Shown piece by piece: positions 16,243 to 23,055 of a stretch of 32,587 nt of DNA. Numbering within the stretch: the first letter of the stretch is position 1; each line of letters starts with the position of its first letter. The DNA is from Pseudomonadota bacterium (GTDB lineage Bacteria; Pseudomonadota; Gammaproteobacteria; Burkholderiales; Burkholderiaceae_C), in the NCBI GenBank assembly GCA_030271615.1, contig JARXKP010000008.1:1-32587 (forward strand), written 5' to 3'. The notes beneath the pieces were generated by a model. That model did not search any database, was not told where the DNA came from, and worked only from the letters and a program-made list of their open reading frames with translations. The position numbers were made by a program, and so were the translations under genes.

Positions 16243-16923
16243 TCACAGCGTCAGCGTCACTTGAGACAGCGAAGGATCGATCGCCACCGGCTGGTGGCTG
16301 GTCAGCACGACGATGCCGCCCGCGCGCAATTGCGCCGTCACGACCGTCAGCAGCCAATCGGTGGCCGCGGTGTCGAGGGCGTTGAAAGGCTCGTCGAGCA
16401 CCCAAAGCGGCGCGGAAGGCAACAACACCAGCCGCGCCAACGCCACCCGACGACGCTGCCCTTGCGACAGGCTGCGTGCACTCAGGTGTTCGCGCTGCCG
16501 CAGGCCGGCCGCGGCCAGTGCCGACATCACCTGCGCAGCGGTGGGGCGTTGACCTCCGAGCAGGCTGGCCGTCGACAGGTTCTCGCACGCCGACAGATCA
16601 TCTTTCAACGCGGCAGCGTGGCCCAGATAGATCAGTTCCCGATGGAAGCCGTCGCGGTCCGCGGTGACCGGGCGACCGCGCCAGCGCACCTCACCCCGGT
16701 CGGGCAACGAAAGGCCGCACAGCGTGCGCAGCAGGCTGGTCTTGCCCGCGCCGTTCGCGCCCTGGACACGCAGCAGTTGCCCGGCACGCACCACTGAATC
16801 GACCCCAGCAAACAGCCGGCGCGTGCCTCGAACGCAGGACACATCGATCAATTCGAGCGAGGCCGACCCGGGGTCGAGCGGTGCAGGGATGGGTACATCC
16901 GTCGGGCCAGGGGCAGACTTCAA
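16243..16923 (-). CDS. ccmA: Haem exporter ATP-binding subunit CcmA
   Basis: CcmA is the cytoplasmic ATPase of the CcmABCD complex. The 226-aa protein has Walker A GANGAGKTS (Lys61), the ABC signature SLSQGQRRRVALARL, Walker B LWVLDEPFNALD, and a switch His in LTSHQP. The core begins around SLELIDVSCVRGTRRLF. The only upstream start is a TTG at 16923, which gives a Pro-rich N-terminal extension of some 20 residues, so the true start may lie further in, for example at an internal GTG. It is the first gene of the ccm unit and is divergent from the ligase gene; the promoter should lie within 16924-17063, but I cannot identify boxes with confidence. Confidence 0.94.
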   Translation of the reverse strand: MKSAPGPTDVPIPAPLDPGSASLELIDVSCVRGTRRLFAGVDSVVRAGQLLRVQGANGAGKTSLLRTLCGLSLPDRGEVRWRGRPVTADRDGFHRELIYLGHAAALKDDLSACENLSTASLLGGQRPTAAQVMSALAAAGLRQREHLSARSLSQGQRRRVALARLVLLPSAPLWVLDEPFNALDTAATDWLLTVVTAQLRAGGIVVLTSHQPVAIDPSLSQVTLTL

Positions 16924-17063
16924 GGCAGGGTGTGAGCGCAGTGATGTGGGAGTGGGCGAACGCAGAACCAGCGTGCGGCGTCGGAGGCCAACCGCGGATT
17001 ATCCCGACGCAGATACAGTCCGGTCAAATGCAGGTGGTCGACGTCTGCATGCACGAAACATTC

Positions 17064-18587
17064 ATGTCCGCATCCATTCAATCCCTGCTCGCCTGTGGCG
17101 CAGACAGCAACCTGGCCCTCTCTGCGCCCGCGCGAGCACCGTTGACCTATACCGGGTTGCGCACACTTGTCGTCGACACGCTGACCCGCTTGAATGCACT
17201 GGGAATCGGCCGCAACGACCGCGTGGCCATCGTGCTCGACAACGGGCCCGAGATGGCGGCCTGCTACATCGCCTGCGCGTCGGGCACGACCAGCGCCCCG
17301 CTGAATCCGGCCTATCGCGCCGAGGAGTTCGAGTTCTATTTGTCCGACCTGCATGCCCGGGCCCTGATCGTGAGGCGCCGCAGCACTTCGCCCGCCATTG
17401 ATGTGGCCGTCAAATTGGGCGTTCAGATATTCGATCTCGTTGTTGCGGAGGGGGCGCCGGCTGGTCAGTTCACGCTTGAACCGCGCGAGGAATCCACCAG
17501 CCCGCCTTCCATGCGAGGCGGATTTTCGGTTGCGTCCGACATCGGCATGGTGCTGCACACGTCGGGCACGACCTCGCGGCCGAAGATCGTGCCGCTGTCG
17601 GTCGGCAACCTGTGCGCATCCGCCGGGCACATTCGCGACACGCTGCAGTTCCAGCCAAACGACATCGGGCTGAACATCATGCCGCTGTTCCACATCCACG
17701 GGCTGATCGCGGGCGTGCTGGCGCCGCTGTCGGCCGGATCGCAGGTGTTCTGCACGCCGGGCTTCAACGCGTTGAAATTCTTCGGCTGGATGGACGAAGC
17801 GCACCCCAGCTGGTACACCGCTGTGCCGACCATGCATCAGGCCATCGCAGCGAGGGCGAAAGCTCATCTCGATGTCATTCGGCGCCATCCGCTGCGCTTC
17901 CTGCGCTCGTCGTCGTCGTCGATGCCGCCCCAGGTCATCAAGGAACTCGAATCCCTCTTCGGCTCGCCACTGATCGAGGCCTACGGCATGACCGAGGCGA
18001 CGCATCAGATGGCATCGAACCCCTTGCCTCCACGAACACGCAAGCCGGGGACGGTGGGTTTGTCGGCGGGCCCCGAGATTTCGATCATGGATGAAGCCGG
18101 AGCGCTGGTCGGCGTCGGCGAAGTCGGTGAGATCGTGATTCGCGGGCCGAACGTCACCGCGGGTTACGAGAACAACCCGGACGCCAATGCCGAAGGATTT
18201 GCCGACGGCTGGTTCCGCACCGGCGACCAGGGCATGAAGGATGCCGACGGCTACCTCAGCATCACCGGCCGCCTGAAGGAAATCATCAACCGTGGCGGAG
18301 AAAAGATCAGCCCGCGCGAGGTCGACGAGATCCTGATGGATCACCCGGCGGTGGCACAGGTCGTGTGTTTCGGCATGCCGCATCCGCTGCTCGGTGAGGA
18401 GGTCGCTGCCGTTGTCGTACTGAGGGAAGGTGTTGCCGCCACGGAACGCGAGATTCAGGCGTTCGTGACCCAGCGCGCCGCCGGGTTCAAGGTCCCCAGG
18501 AAAATCCTCTTCATGGACGAGATCCCGAAGGGCGCCACCGGCAAGCTGCAGCGCATCGGCCTGGCGCGCAAGCTCGGCCTCGGCTGA
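17064..18587 (+). CDS. AMP-forming acyl-CoA synthetase, oxalyl-CoA synthetase (AAE3/Pcs60)-like
   Basis: This adenylate-forming enzyme activates a carboxylic acid to its CoA thioester. It has the AMP-binding loop HTSGTTSRPKIVPLS, then MPLFHIHGLIAGVLAPL, WYTAVPTMHQ, EAYGMTEATHQMASNPLPP, and the C-terminal domain with GWFRTGDQG, INRGGEKISPREVDE and the catalytic Lys in PKGATGKLQRI. The blocks HTSGTTSRPK, PLFHIHGL, SWYTAVPT and MTEATHQM...NPLP closely follow the plant AAE3 and yeast Pcs60 oxalyl-CoA synthetases, so oxalate is a reasonable substrate guess; no formyl-CoA transferase or oxalyl-CoA decarboxylase is in the window. Of several in-frame Met codons (17028, 17049, 17064) I chose 17064, giving 507 aa; none has a decisive ribosome site. 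panE-like follows after 23 bases. Confidence 0.88.
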   Translation: MSASIQSLLACGADSNLALSAPARAPLTYTGLRTLVVDTLTRLNALGIGRNDRVAIVLDNGPEMAACYIACASGTTSAPLNPAYRAEEFEFYLSDLHARALIVRRRSTSPAIDVAVKLGVQIFDLVVAEGAPAGQFTLEPREESTSPPSMRGGFSVASDIGMVLHTSGTTSRPKIVPLSVGNLCASAGHIRDTLQFQPNDIGLNIMPLFHIHGLIAGVLAPLSAGSQVFCTPGFNALKFFGWMDEAHPSWYTAVPTMHQAIAARAKAHLDVIRRHPLRFLRSSSSSMPPQVIKELESLFGSPLIEAYGMTEATHQMASNPLPPRTRKPGTVGLSAGPEISIMDEAGALVGVGEVGEIVIRGPNVTAGYENNPDANAEGFADGWFRTGDQGMKDADGYLSITGRLKEIINRGGEKISPREVDEILMDHPAVAQVVCFGMPHPLLGEEVAAVVVLREGVAATEREIQAFVTQRAAGFKVPRKILFMDEIPKGATGKLQRIGLARKLGLG

Positions 18588-18610
18588 GCGCGAAGCAACC
18601 GCCGACCCCT

Positions 18611-19621
18611 ATGAAGATTGCTGTGGTCGGTTCCGGGGCGATCGGTGGATATCTGGGCACGAAGCTGGCGCTGTCGGGGGAAGACATCACTTTCATCGCG
18701 CGCCAGGAGAGCGTGTCGGCCATCAACGCCCGGGGCTTCAGACTGATCCTTGAAGACGGCAGCGTGCAGCAATCCACCACGGTCCGTGCCGTGCAGGACA
18801 TGGCCGAGGCCGGCCCGCAGGATGCCGTGCTGCTGGCGCTGAAAGCGCACCAGGTGCGCGAGGTGCTGCCGGCGTTGCGCAGCCTGTTCGGGCCCGAGAC
18901 GGTGGTCGTGCCGATGATCAACGGCGTGCCCTGGTGGTATTTCCACAAGCTGCCCGGGCCGTACGAAGGAATGCAACTCGGCAGCGTCGACCCCGACGGC
19001 GCCCTGGCCGCTCACATCGAGCCCGAGCGCGTGATCGGCAGCGTGGTGTATCCCGCCGCCGAGCGTGTCGAACCCGGGGTCGTCCGGTTGATCGAAGGCA
19101 ACCGTTTCCCCCTCGGTGAACCCGACGGCAGCCGCAGCCCGCGCATCGACGCGCTGTCGCGGGTGATGATGAAAGCGGGCTTCAAGTCGCCGATCAGCAG
19201 GGACATCCGCGCCGAAATCTGGATCAAGCTGTGGGGCAGCCTGAGCTTCAACCCGATCAGCGCATTGACCCACGCCACACTCGAAGACATCTGCCGCCAT
19301 CCGCTGTCGCGCGAGCTCACCGCCAGCATGATGCGCGAGGCCCAAGCGGTGGCCGGCAAGCTCGGCGTCGACATCAAGATCTCGATCGACCAGCGAATCG
19401 CCGGCGCCGAGGCAGTCGGCGCGCACAAGACCTCGATGCTTCAGGATGTCGAGCATGGCCGGGTTCTTGAAATCGAAGCGCTGGTCGGCAGCGTGGTCGA
19501 GCTCGGGCGCATCACCGGAACACCGACGCCTGCCATCAGCGCGATTTATGCGACGACAGCGCTGCTCGGCAAGACATTGACCGATGCACGTGGCCGGCTT
19601 GAGCTGCAGCCCTTGCGCTGA
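18611..19621 (+). CDS. 2-dehydropantoate 2-reductase family protein
   Basis: Ketopantoate reductases use NADPH to make pantoate for coenzyme A synthesis. The 336-aa product starts with a Rossmann motif MKIAVVGSGAIGGYLG, has the LLALKAHQV segment, an MINGVPWWYFHK block, and a C-terminal helical domain containing EIWIKLWGSLSFNPISALTH, where the K...N residues match the catalytic Lys and substrate Asn. The NGVPWWYFHK variant is typical of a PanE-like paralogue group that is common in proteobacteria, so this may reduce a different 2-oxoacid; I leave the symbol blank. It follows the acyl-CoA ligase closely and may be co-transcribed with it. Confidence 0.88.
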   Translation: MKIAVVGSGAIGGYLGTKLALSGEDITFIARQESVSAINARGFRLILEDGSVQQSTTVRAVQDMAEAGPQDAVLLALKAHQVREVLPALRSLFGPETVVVPMINGVPWWYFHKLPGPYEGMQLGSVDPDGALAAHIEPERVIGSVVYPAAERVEPGVVRLIEGNRFPLGEPDGSRSPRIDALSRVMMKAGFKSPISRDIRAEIWIKLWGSLSFNPISALTHATLEDICRHPLSRELTASMMREAQAVAGKLGVDIKISIDQRIAGAEAVGAHKTSMLQDVEHGRVLEIEALVGSVVELGRITGTPTPAISAIYATTALLGKTLTDARGRLELQPLR

Positions 19622-19671
19622 ATGAAACCGAGACGAGATGTGCGCCGCATCGGCGCGGCAAAGATCGATGG

Positions 19672-19700
19672 TTGCTGCACGCCGATTGGCTGGCTATAAT
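19672..19700 (+). promoter_or_regulatory. Sigma-70 promoter of rpsU
   Basis: A TTGCTG -35 box (19672-19677) and a perfect TATAAT -10 box (19695-19700) are separated by exactly 17 bases. This is the best promoter in the window, as expected for a ribosomal protein gene. Transcription should begin near 19707, giving a leader of about 116 bases. Confidence 0.85.
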
Positions 19701-19706
19701 CTAGAG

Positions 19707-19822
19707 CTTTGCTGGCAAACGCGTTTGATGGTGGTTTGCTTGCACGACTCGAGAGTCCGGACCTTCCGTTTCGATGTCGAGCACTTCACCCCAAGCACAT
19801 TCAATCTGGATTCAATCGATAC
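19707..19822 (+). promoter_or_regulatory. Structured 5' leader of rpsU
   Basis: Between the predicted transcription start and the rpsU ATG lie about 116 bases. They contain inverted repeats: GCAAAC (19715-19720) pairs with GTTTGC (19734-19739), competing with a local AAACGCGTTT palindrome, and CGGACCTTCCG forms a small hairpin further on. The rpsU frame is also open through the whole leader, but the canonical S21 start is at 19823. A regulatory role is inferred from length and structure only. Confidence 0.4.
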
Positions 19823-20035
19823 ATGACTACGATTCGCGTGAAAGAAAACGAGCCATTCGACGTGGCACTGCGCCGCTTCAAGCGCACCATTGAGAAGCTG
19901 GGTTTGCTGACCGACCTGCGGGCACGCGAGTTCTACGAAAAGCCCACCGCCGAACGGAAACGCAAGAAAGCGGCTGCCGTCAAGCGCCACTTCAAGCGCG
20001 TTCGCAGCATGCAGTTGCCGAAAAAGCTGTTCTAA
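19823..20035 (+). CDS. rpsU: 30S ribosomal protein S21
   Basis: S21 (bS21) is a small basic protein of the 30S subunit platform that helps recruit mRNA. The 70-aa sequence [21 protein letters not shown], with [20 protein letters not shown] and a basic C-terminus, is a textbook match. The track's 108-aa version simply extends upstream through the leader; the [11 protein letters not shown] start is conserved. A consensus promoter precedes it and an intrinsic terminator follows within 25 bases, so it can be made as a monocistronic message, with readthrough feeding yqeY. Confidence 0.98.
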   Translation: MTTIRVKENEPFDVALRRFKRTIEKLGLLTDLRAREFYEKPTAERKRKKAAAVKRHFKRVRSMQLPKKLF

Positions 20036-20054
20036 GCAGCCGTTTCGCTCTCCG

Positions 20055-20080
20055 AAAGGCCCGCTCACTGCGGGCTTTTT
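20055..20080 (+). terminator. Intrinsic terminator after rpsU
   Basis: GCCCGC and GCGGGC form a 6-bp GC stem with a TCACT loop, followed at once by TTTTTCTTT; upstream AAA residues can extend the stem against the T-run. It lies 20 bases after the rpsU stop and 31 bases before the yqeY ATG. It probably sets the ratio of S21 to downstream products. Confidence 0.85.
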
Positions 20081-20110
20081 CTTTGATAACCACCGACAGC
20101 GCACGCCACC

Positions 20111-20557
20111 ATGACACTCAAAGACCAAATCACCGAGGACATGAAGACCGCCATGCGCGCGAAGGACGCGCCCCGGCTGCTGACCATCCGAGGGTTGCTG
20201 GCCGCGTGCAAGCAGCGTGAGGTCGACGAACGCATCGTTCTCGATGACGCGGCCGTCATCGCCATCGTCGACAAGCTGATCAAGCAGCGCAAGGACTCGA
20301 TCTCGCAGTTCGGTGCCGCCGGTCGAACCGATCTGGTCGACAAGGAAACTGCCGAACTTCAGGTGCTCGAAGCCTATCTGCCCCAGCGCCTCGGTGCCGA
20401 CGACATTGCCGCAGAAGTGCAGGCGATCGTGGCCGAGCTGGGTGCCACCGGCCCGGGCGACATGGGCAAGGTGATGGCGGCGGTCAAGGCGCGGCTGGCC
20501 GGCAAGGCCGACATGGGCCTGGTGTCTGCGGCCGTGAAGCAGGCGCTGGCCCGCTGA
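20111..20557 (+). CDS. yqeY: GatB/YqeY domain protein
   Basis: The 148-aa protein starts MTLKDQITEDMKTAMRAKDAPRL and includes the LIKQRKDSISQF segment, a YLPQRLGADDI block, and the C-terminal GDMGKVMAAVKARLAGKADMGLVSAAVK that matches the tail domain of GatB. The family may bind tRNA or take part in amidotransferase-like chemistry, but its function is unsettled. Following rpsU is its standard position in proteobacteria, normally with dnaG and rpoD further on; here those genes do not follow. No signal peptide; cytoplasmic. Confidence 0.94.
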   Translation: MTLKDQITEDMKTAMRAKDAPRLLTIRGLLAACKQREVDERIVLDDAAVIAIVDKLIKQRKDSISQFGAAGRTDLVDKETAELQVLEAYLPQRLGADDIAAEVQAIVAELGATGPGDMGKVMAAVKARLAGKADMGLVSAAVKQALAR

Positions 20558-20583
20558 ATCGACGCCAAACGAAGGAACCCGCC

Positions 20584-20928
20584 ATGAACCTGCCCACTCT
20601 TCGGCCCTTGAGCAGCGACGTCAGCGCGACGGCTCAGCTCGAAACGGCAGCAATGGCGCTGCTGGCGCAGGCCGGATTCAAGAGCGTGATCAACAACCGA
20701 CCGGATCACGAAGGCGGACCCGATCAGCCGACCAGCGTCGCGCTCGAAGGCGCCGCTGCGGCATCGGGTCTGGCCTATGCCTACCTGCCCGTCGGCCCGG
20801 CCTACCAAAGCCCCGAAGAAGCGGCTCGGTTCCGCGATCTGCTGAACACGCTGCCGAAGCCCATCGTGGTGTTCTGTCGCACCGGCACGCGCTCCGGCAA
20901 GCTGTTCCAGGCGGCGATGTCCCTCTGA
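20584..20928 (+). CDS. TIGR01244/DUF442-type (Blh-like) protein with CRTGTR loop
   Basis: This 114-aa protein resembles the small phosphatase- or rhodanese-like domain found in Blh proteins and stand-alone DUF442/TIGR01244 members. Hallmarks are the opening LSSDVSATAQL, the GFKSVINNRPDHEG block and the active-loop VVFCRTGTRSGKL with Cys98 and Arg103. In the fused family this domain accompanies a sulfur dioxygenase and works in sulfide detoxification; for the stand-alone form the reaction is unknown. It sits between yqeY (26 bases) and dctQ (28 bases) on the same strand. No membrane segment is seen. Confidence 0.85.
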   Translation: MNLPTLRPLSSDVSATAQLETAAMALLAQAGFKSVINNRPDHEGGPDQPTSVALEGAAAASGLAYAYLPVGPAYQSPEEAARFRDLLNTLPKPIVVFCRTGTRSGKLFQAAMSL

Positions 20929-20956
20929 GCGTCGACGGCGCGTTGCCCCGCTGAAC

Positions 20957-21508
20957 GTGCTTGCGCTGTCCAGACTCATCGATCGGTTCAACGAAGCTGT
21001 CGGGCGTTCCGTCGCGTGGCTCGTGCTGGCGGCGGTGCTGATCAGCGCGGGCAACGCGATCGTTCGCAAGCTGTTCAACACCAGCTCGAACGCGTTTCTC
21101 GAAATCCAGTGGTACCTGTTTTCGGCAGTCTTCCTGCTGGCGGCCGGCCACACCCTGCTGCGTCGGGAACACGTGCGCATCGACGTGTTGTCCGGGCGCT
21201 GGTCGAAACGCGCCCAGGCCTGGATCGACGTGTTCGGCCTCGTCTTCTTCCTGTTCCCGCTGGTCAGCGTGGTGATCGGTCTGTCGTGGCCGCTGCTGAC
21301 CCGGGCCTGCCTCAGCGGCGAGATGTCGAGCAACGCGGGCGGGCTGATCCGCTGGCCGGTGATCGCGCTGCTGCCGCTTGGTTTCACCCTGCTCGGTGCG
21401 CAGGGACTGTCCGAACTGATCAAGCGCGTGGCCTTCCTGCGAGGCTGGCTTCCCGAGCCGATGCACCCGGCGGTCGACACCGCATCGGCCGAATCTGGCC
21501 GCACCTGA
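20957..21508 (+). CDS. dctQ: TRAP transporter small permease DctQ
   Basis: DctQ is the four-helix membrane subunit of tripartite ATP-independent periplasmic transporters, which use a sodium gradient. The 183-aa product has hydrophobic helices near residues 17-35, 49-66, 90-110 and 132-152. The conserved EIQWYLFSAVFLLAAGHTLLRREHVRIDVL block is a clear family signature. The start is a GTG at 20957 without a strong ribosome site. The stop overlaps the dctM ATG as TGATG, so the two permease subunits are coupled. Confidence 0.92.
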   Translation: MLALSRLIDRFNEAVGRSVAWLVLAAVLISAGNAIVRKLFNTSSNAFLEIQWYLFSAVFLLAAGHTLLRREHVRIDVLSGRWSKRAQAWIDVFGLVFFLFPLVSVVIGLSWPLLTRACLSGEMSSNAGGLIRWPVIALLPLGFTLLGAQGLSELIKRVAFLRGWLPEPMHPAVDTASAESGRT

Positions 21509-23043
21509 TGCTGACGCTGCTCGCCGCCAACATGGCGCCGTTGATGTTCGGCTCGCTGGTGGTGTTTTTGCTCATCGGCTTCCCGGTCGCGTTTTCACTG
21601 GCTGCCTGCGGCCTGTTCTATGCGGGAGTCGGCATCGAGTTGGGGCTGATGCCTGCATCGTTGATGCAGGCACTGCCGCTGCGCATCGTCGGCATCATGC
21701 AGAACGACACGCTGCTGGCGATCCCGTTCTTCACCTTCATGGGCCTGATCCTCGAACGCTCGGGCATGGCCGAAGACCTGCTCGACACGATCGGCCAGTT
21801 GTTCGGACCCATCCGTGGCGGTCTCGCCTACGCAGTGATCTTCGTCGGCGCGATGCTCGCGGCGACCACCGGCGTCGTCGCAGCTTCGGTGATCTCGATG
21901 GGGCTGATCTCGCTGCCGATCATGCTGCGCCACGGCTACGACCGACGCGTGGCCAGCGGCGTGATCGCCGCGTCCGGAACACTGGCCCAGATCATCCCGC
22001 CGTCGCTGGTGCTGATCGTCATGGCCGATCAACTGGGGCAGAGCGTGGACGATCTGTACCGGGGCGCGTTCGTCCCGGCGTTTCTCCTGACGGGGCTCTA
22101 CATCGTCTACGTGATGGTGATCAGCGTCGTGCGGCCGCAGTGGGTTCCAGCGATGCCCCGGACGACACGCACCGCGCCTGGCGACACACGGGCCACCGGC
22201 GGAACGTCGCGAGGCAAGCTCGTCTGGCGCGTCGCCTTCGTGTTGATCCCACCGCTGGCGCTGATCTTTCTGGTGCTCGGCACGATCTTCCTCGGCATCG
22301 CGACGCCGACCGAAGGCGGCGCGATGGGTGCGGTCGGCGCGCTGGCGATGGCGATCGTGCGGCGGCGCCTCGACCTGCGCCTGCTGCGTCAGGCGATGGA
22401 GAGCACGACCCGGCTGTCGTGCTTCGTGCTGTTCATCCTGATCGGCTCGACGGTGTTCAGTCTCGCATTCCAGGCGGTCGACGGCCCCCAATGGGTCGAG
22501 CACCTGCTGACCGCGCTGCCCGGCGGCACGCTGGGCTTTCTGATCGTCGTGAATCTGCTGGTCTTCGTGCTGGCCTTCTTCCTCGATTTCTTCGAGCTCG
22601 CCTTCATCGTGATTCCGCTGCTCGCACCCGTAGCGGCCGCACTCGGCATCGATCTGGTGTGGTTCGGCGTGCTGCTCGCGGTCAACATGCAGACCTCGTT
22701 CATGCACCCGCCGTTCGGCTTCGCGCTGTTCTACCTGCGCAGCGTCGCGCCGGACCGCGAGTACGCCGACGCGGTAACCGGTCAGCGCATCGCGCCGGTC
22801 ACCATCGGCCAGATCTACCGCGGTGCGATTCCGTTCGTGCTGATCCAGCTGGCGATGGTCGCGTTGATCATTGCGTTCCCGGGCCTGGTGTCCAGCGGCG
22901 GCGAGGCGACGACGAAGATCGACGCCGATGCTGCGCTGCGTCAGATGCAGGCCGATCAGAACGCAGCGGACGCTGCGCAAGAAGACCCGATGAAAGCGCT
23001 GAAGGAAGCCGTCGAAGCCGACCGCAAAGTGCAGCCGAAGTGA
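21508..23043 (+). CDS. dctM: TRAP transporter large permease DctM
   Basis: DctM is the large membrane subunit that carries the solute. From the ATG at 21508 it is 511 aa with many hydrophobic helices and family blocks such as IPFFTFMGLILERSGMAEDLL, GAMLAATTGVVAASVISMG, GVIAASGTLAQIIPPSLVLIV, ATPTEGGAMGAVGAL and NMQTSFMHPPFGFALFYLR. The track ORF begins earlier in frame at 21016 but that part is a shadow of dctQ. About 50 residues after the last helix (462-511) form a charged, Ala-rich, probably helical tail (LRQMQADQNAADAAQEDP), longer than usual for DctM. It converges on the binding-protein gene. Confidence 0.95.
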   Translation: MLTLLAANMAPLMFGSLVVFLLIGFPVAFSLAACGLFYAGVGIELGLMPASLMQALPLRIVGIMQNDTLLAIPFFTFMGLILERSGMAEDLLDTIGQLFGPIRGGLAYAVIFVGAMLAATTGVVAASVISMGLISLPIMLRHGYDRRVASGVIAASGTLAQIIPPSLVLIVMADQLGQSVDDLYRGAFVPAFLLTGLYIVYVMVISVVRPQWVPAMPRTTRTAPGDTRATGGTSRGKLVWRVAFVLIPPLALIFLVLGTIFLGIATPTEGGAMGAVGALAMAIVRRRLDLRLLRQAMESTTRLSCFVLFILIGSTVFSLAFQAVDGPQWVEHLLTALPGGTLGFLIVVNLLVFVLAFFLDFFELAFIVIPLLAPVAAALGIDLVWFGVLLAVNMQTSFMHPPFGFALFYLRSVAPDREYADAVTGQRIAPVTIGQIYRGAIPFVLIQLAMVALIIAFPGLVSSGGEATTKIDADAALRQMQADQNAADAAQEDPMKALKEAVEADRKVQPK

Positions 23044-23055
23044 GGCTCTTGAACG

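Noticed and set aside
19638-19826. 62-aa ORF in the rpsU leader overlapping the rpsU ATG
   Set aside because: It starts upstream of the promoter's predicted start site, so the mature transcript would not contain it, and it has no ribosome site.
21595-22980. 461-aa minus ORF antisense to dctM
   Set aside because: The composition is dominated by Arg, His, Gln and Asp with no motif; it is the antisense shadow of dctM.
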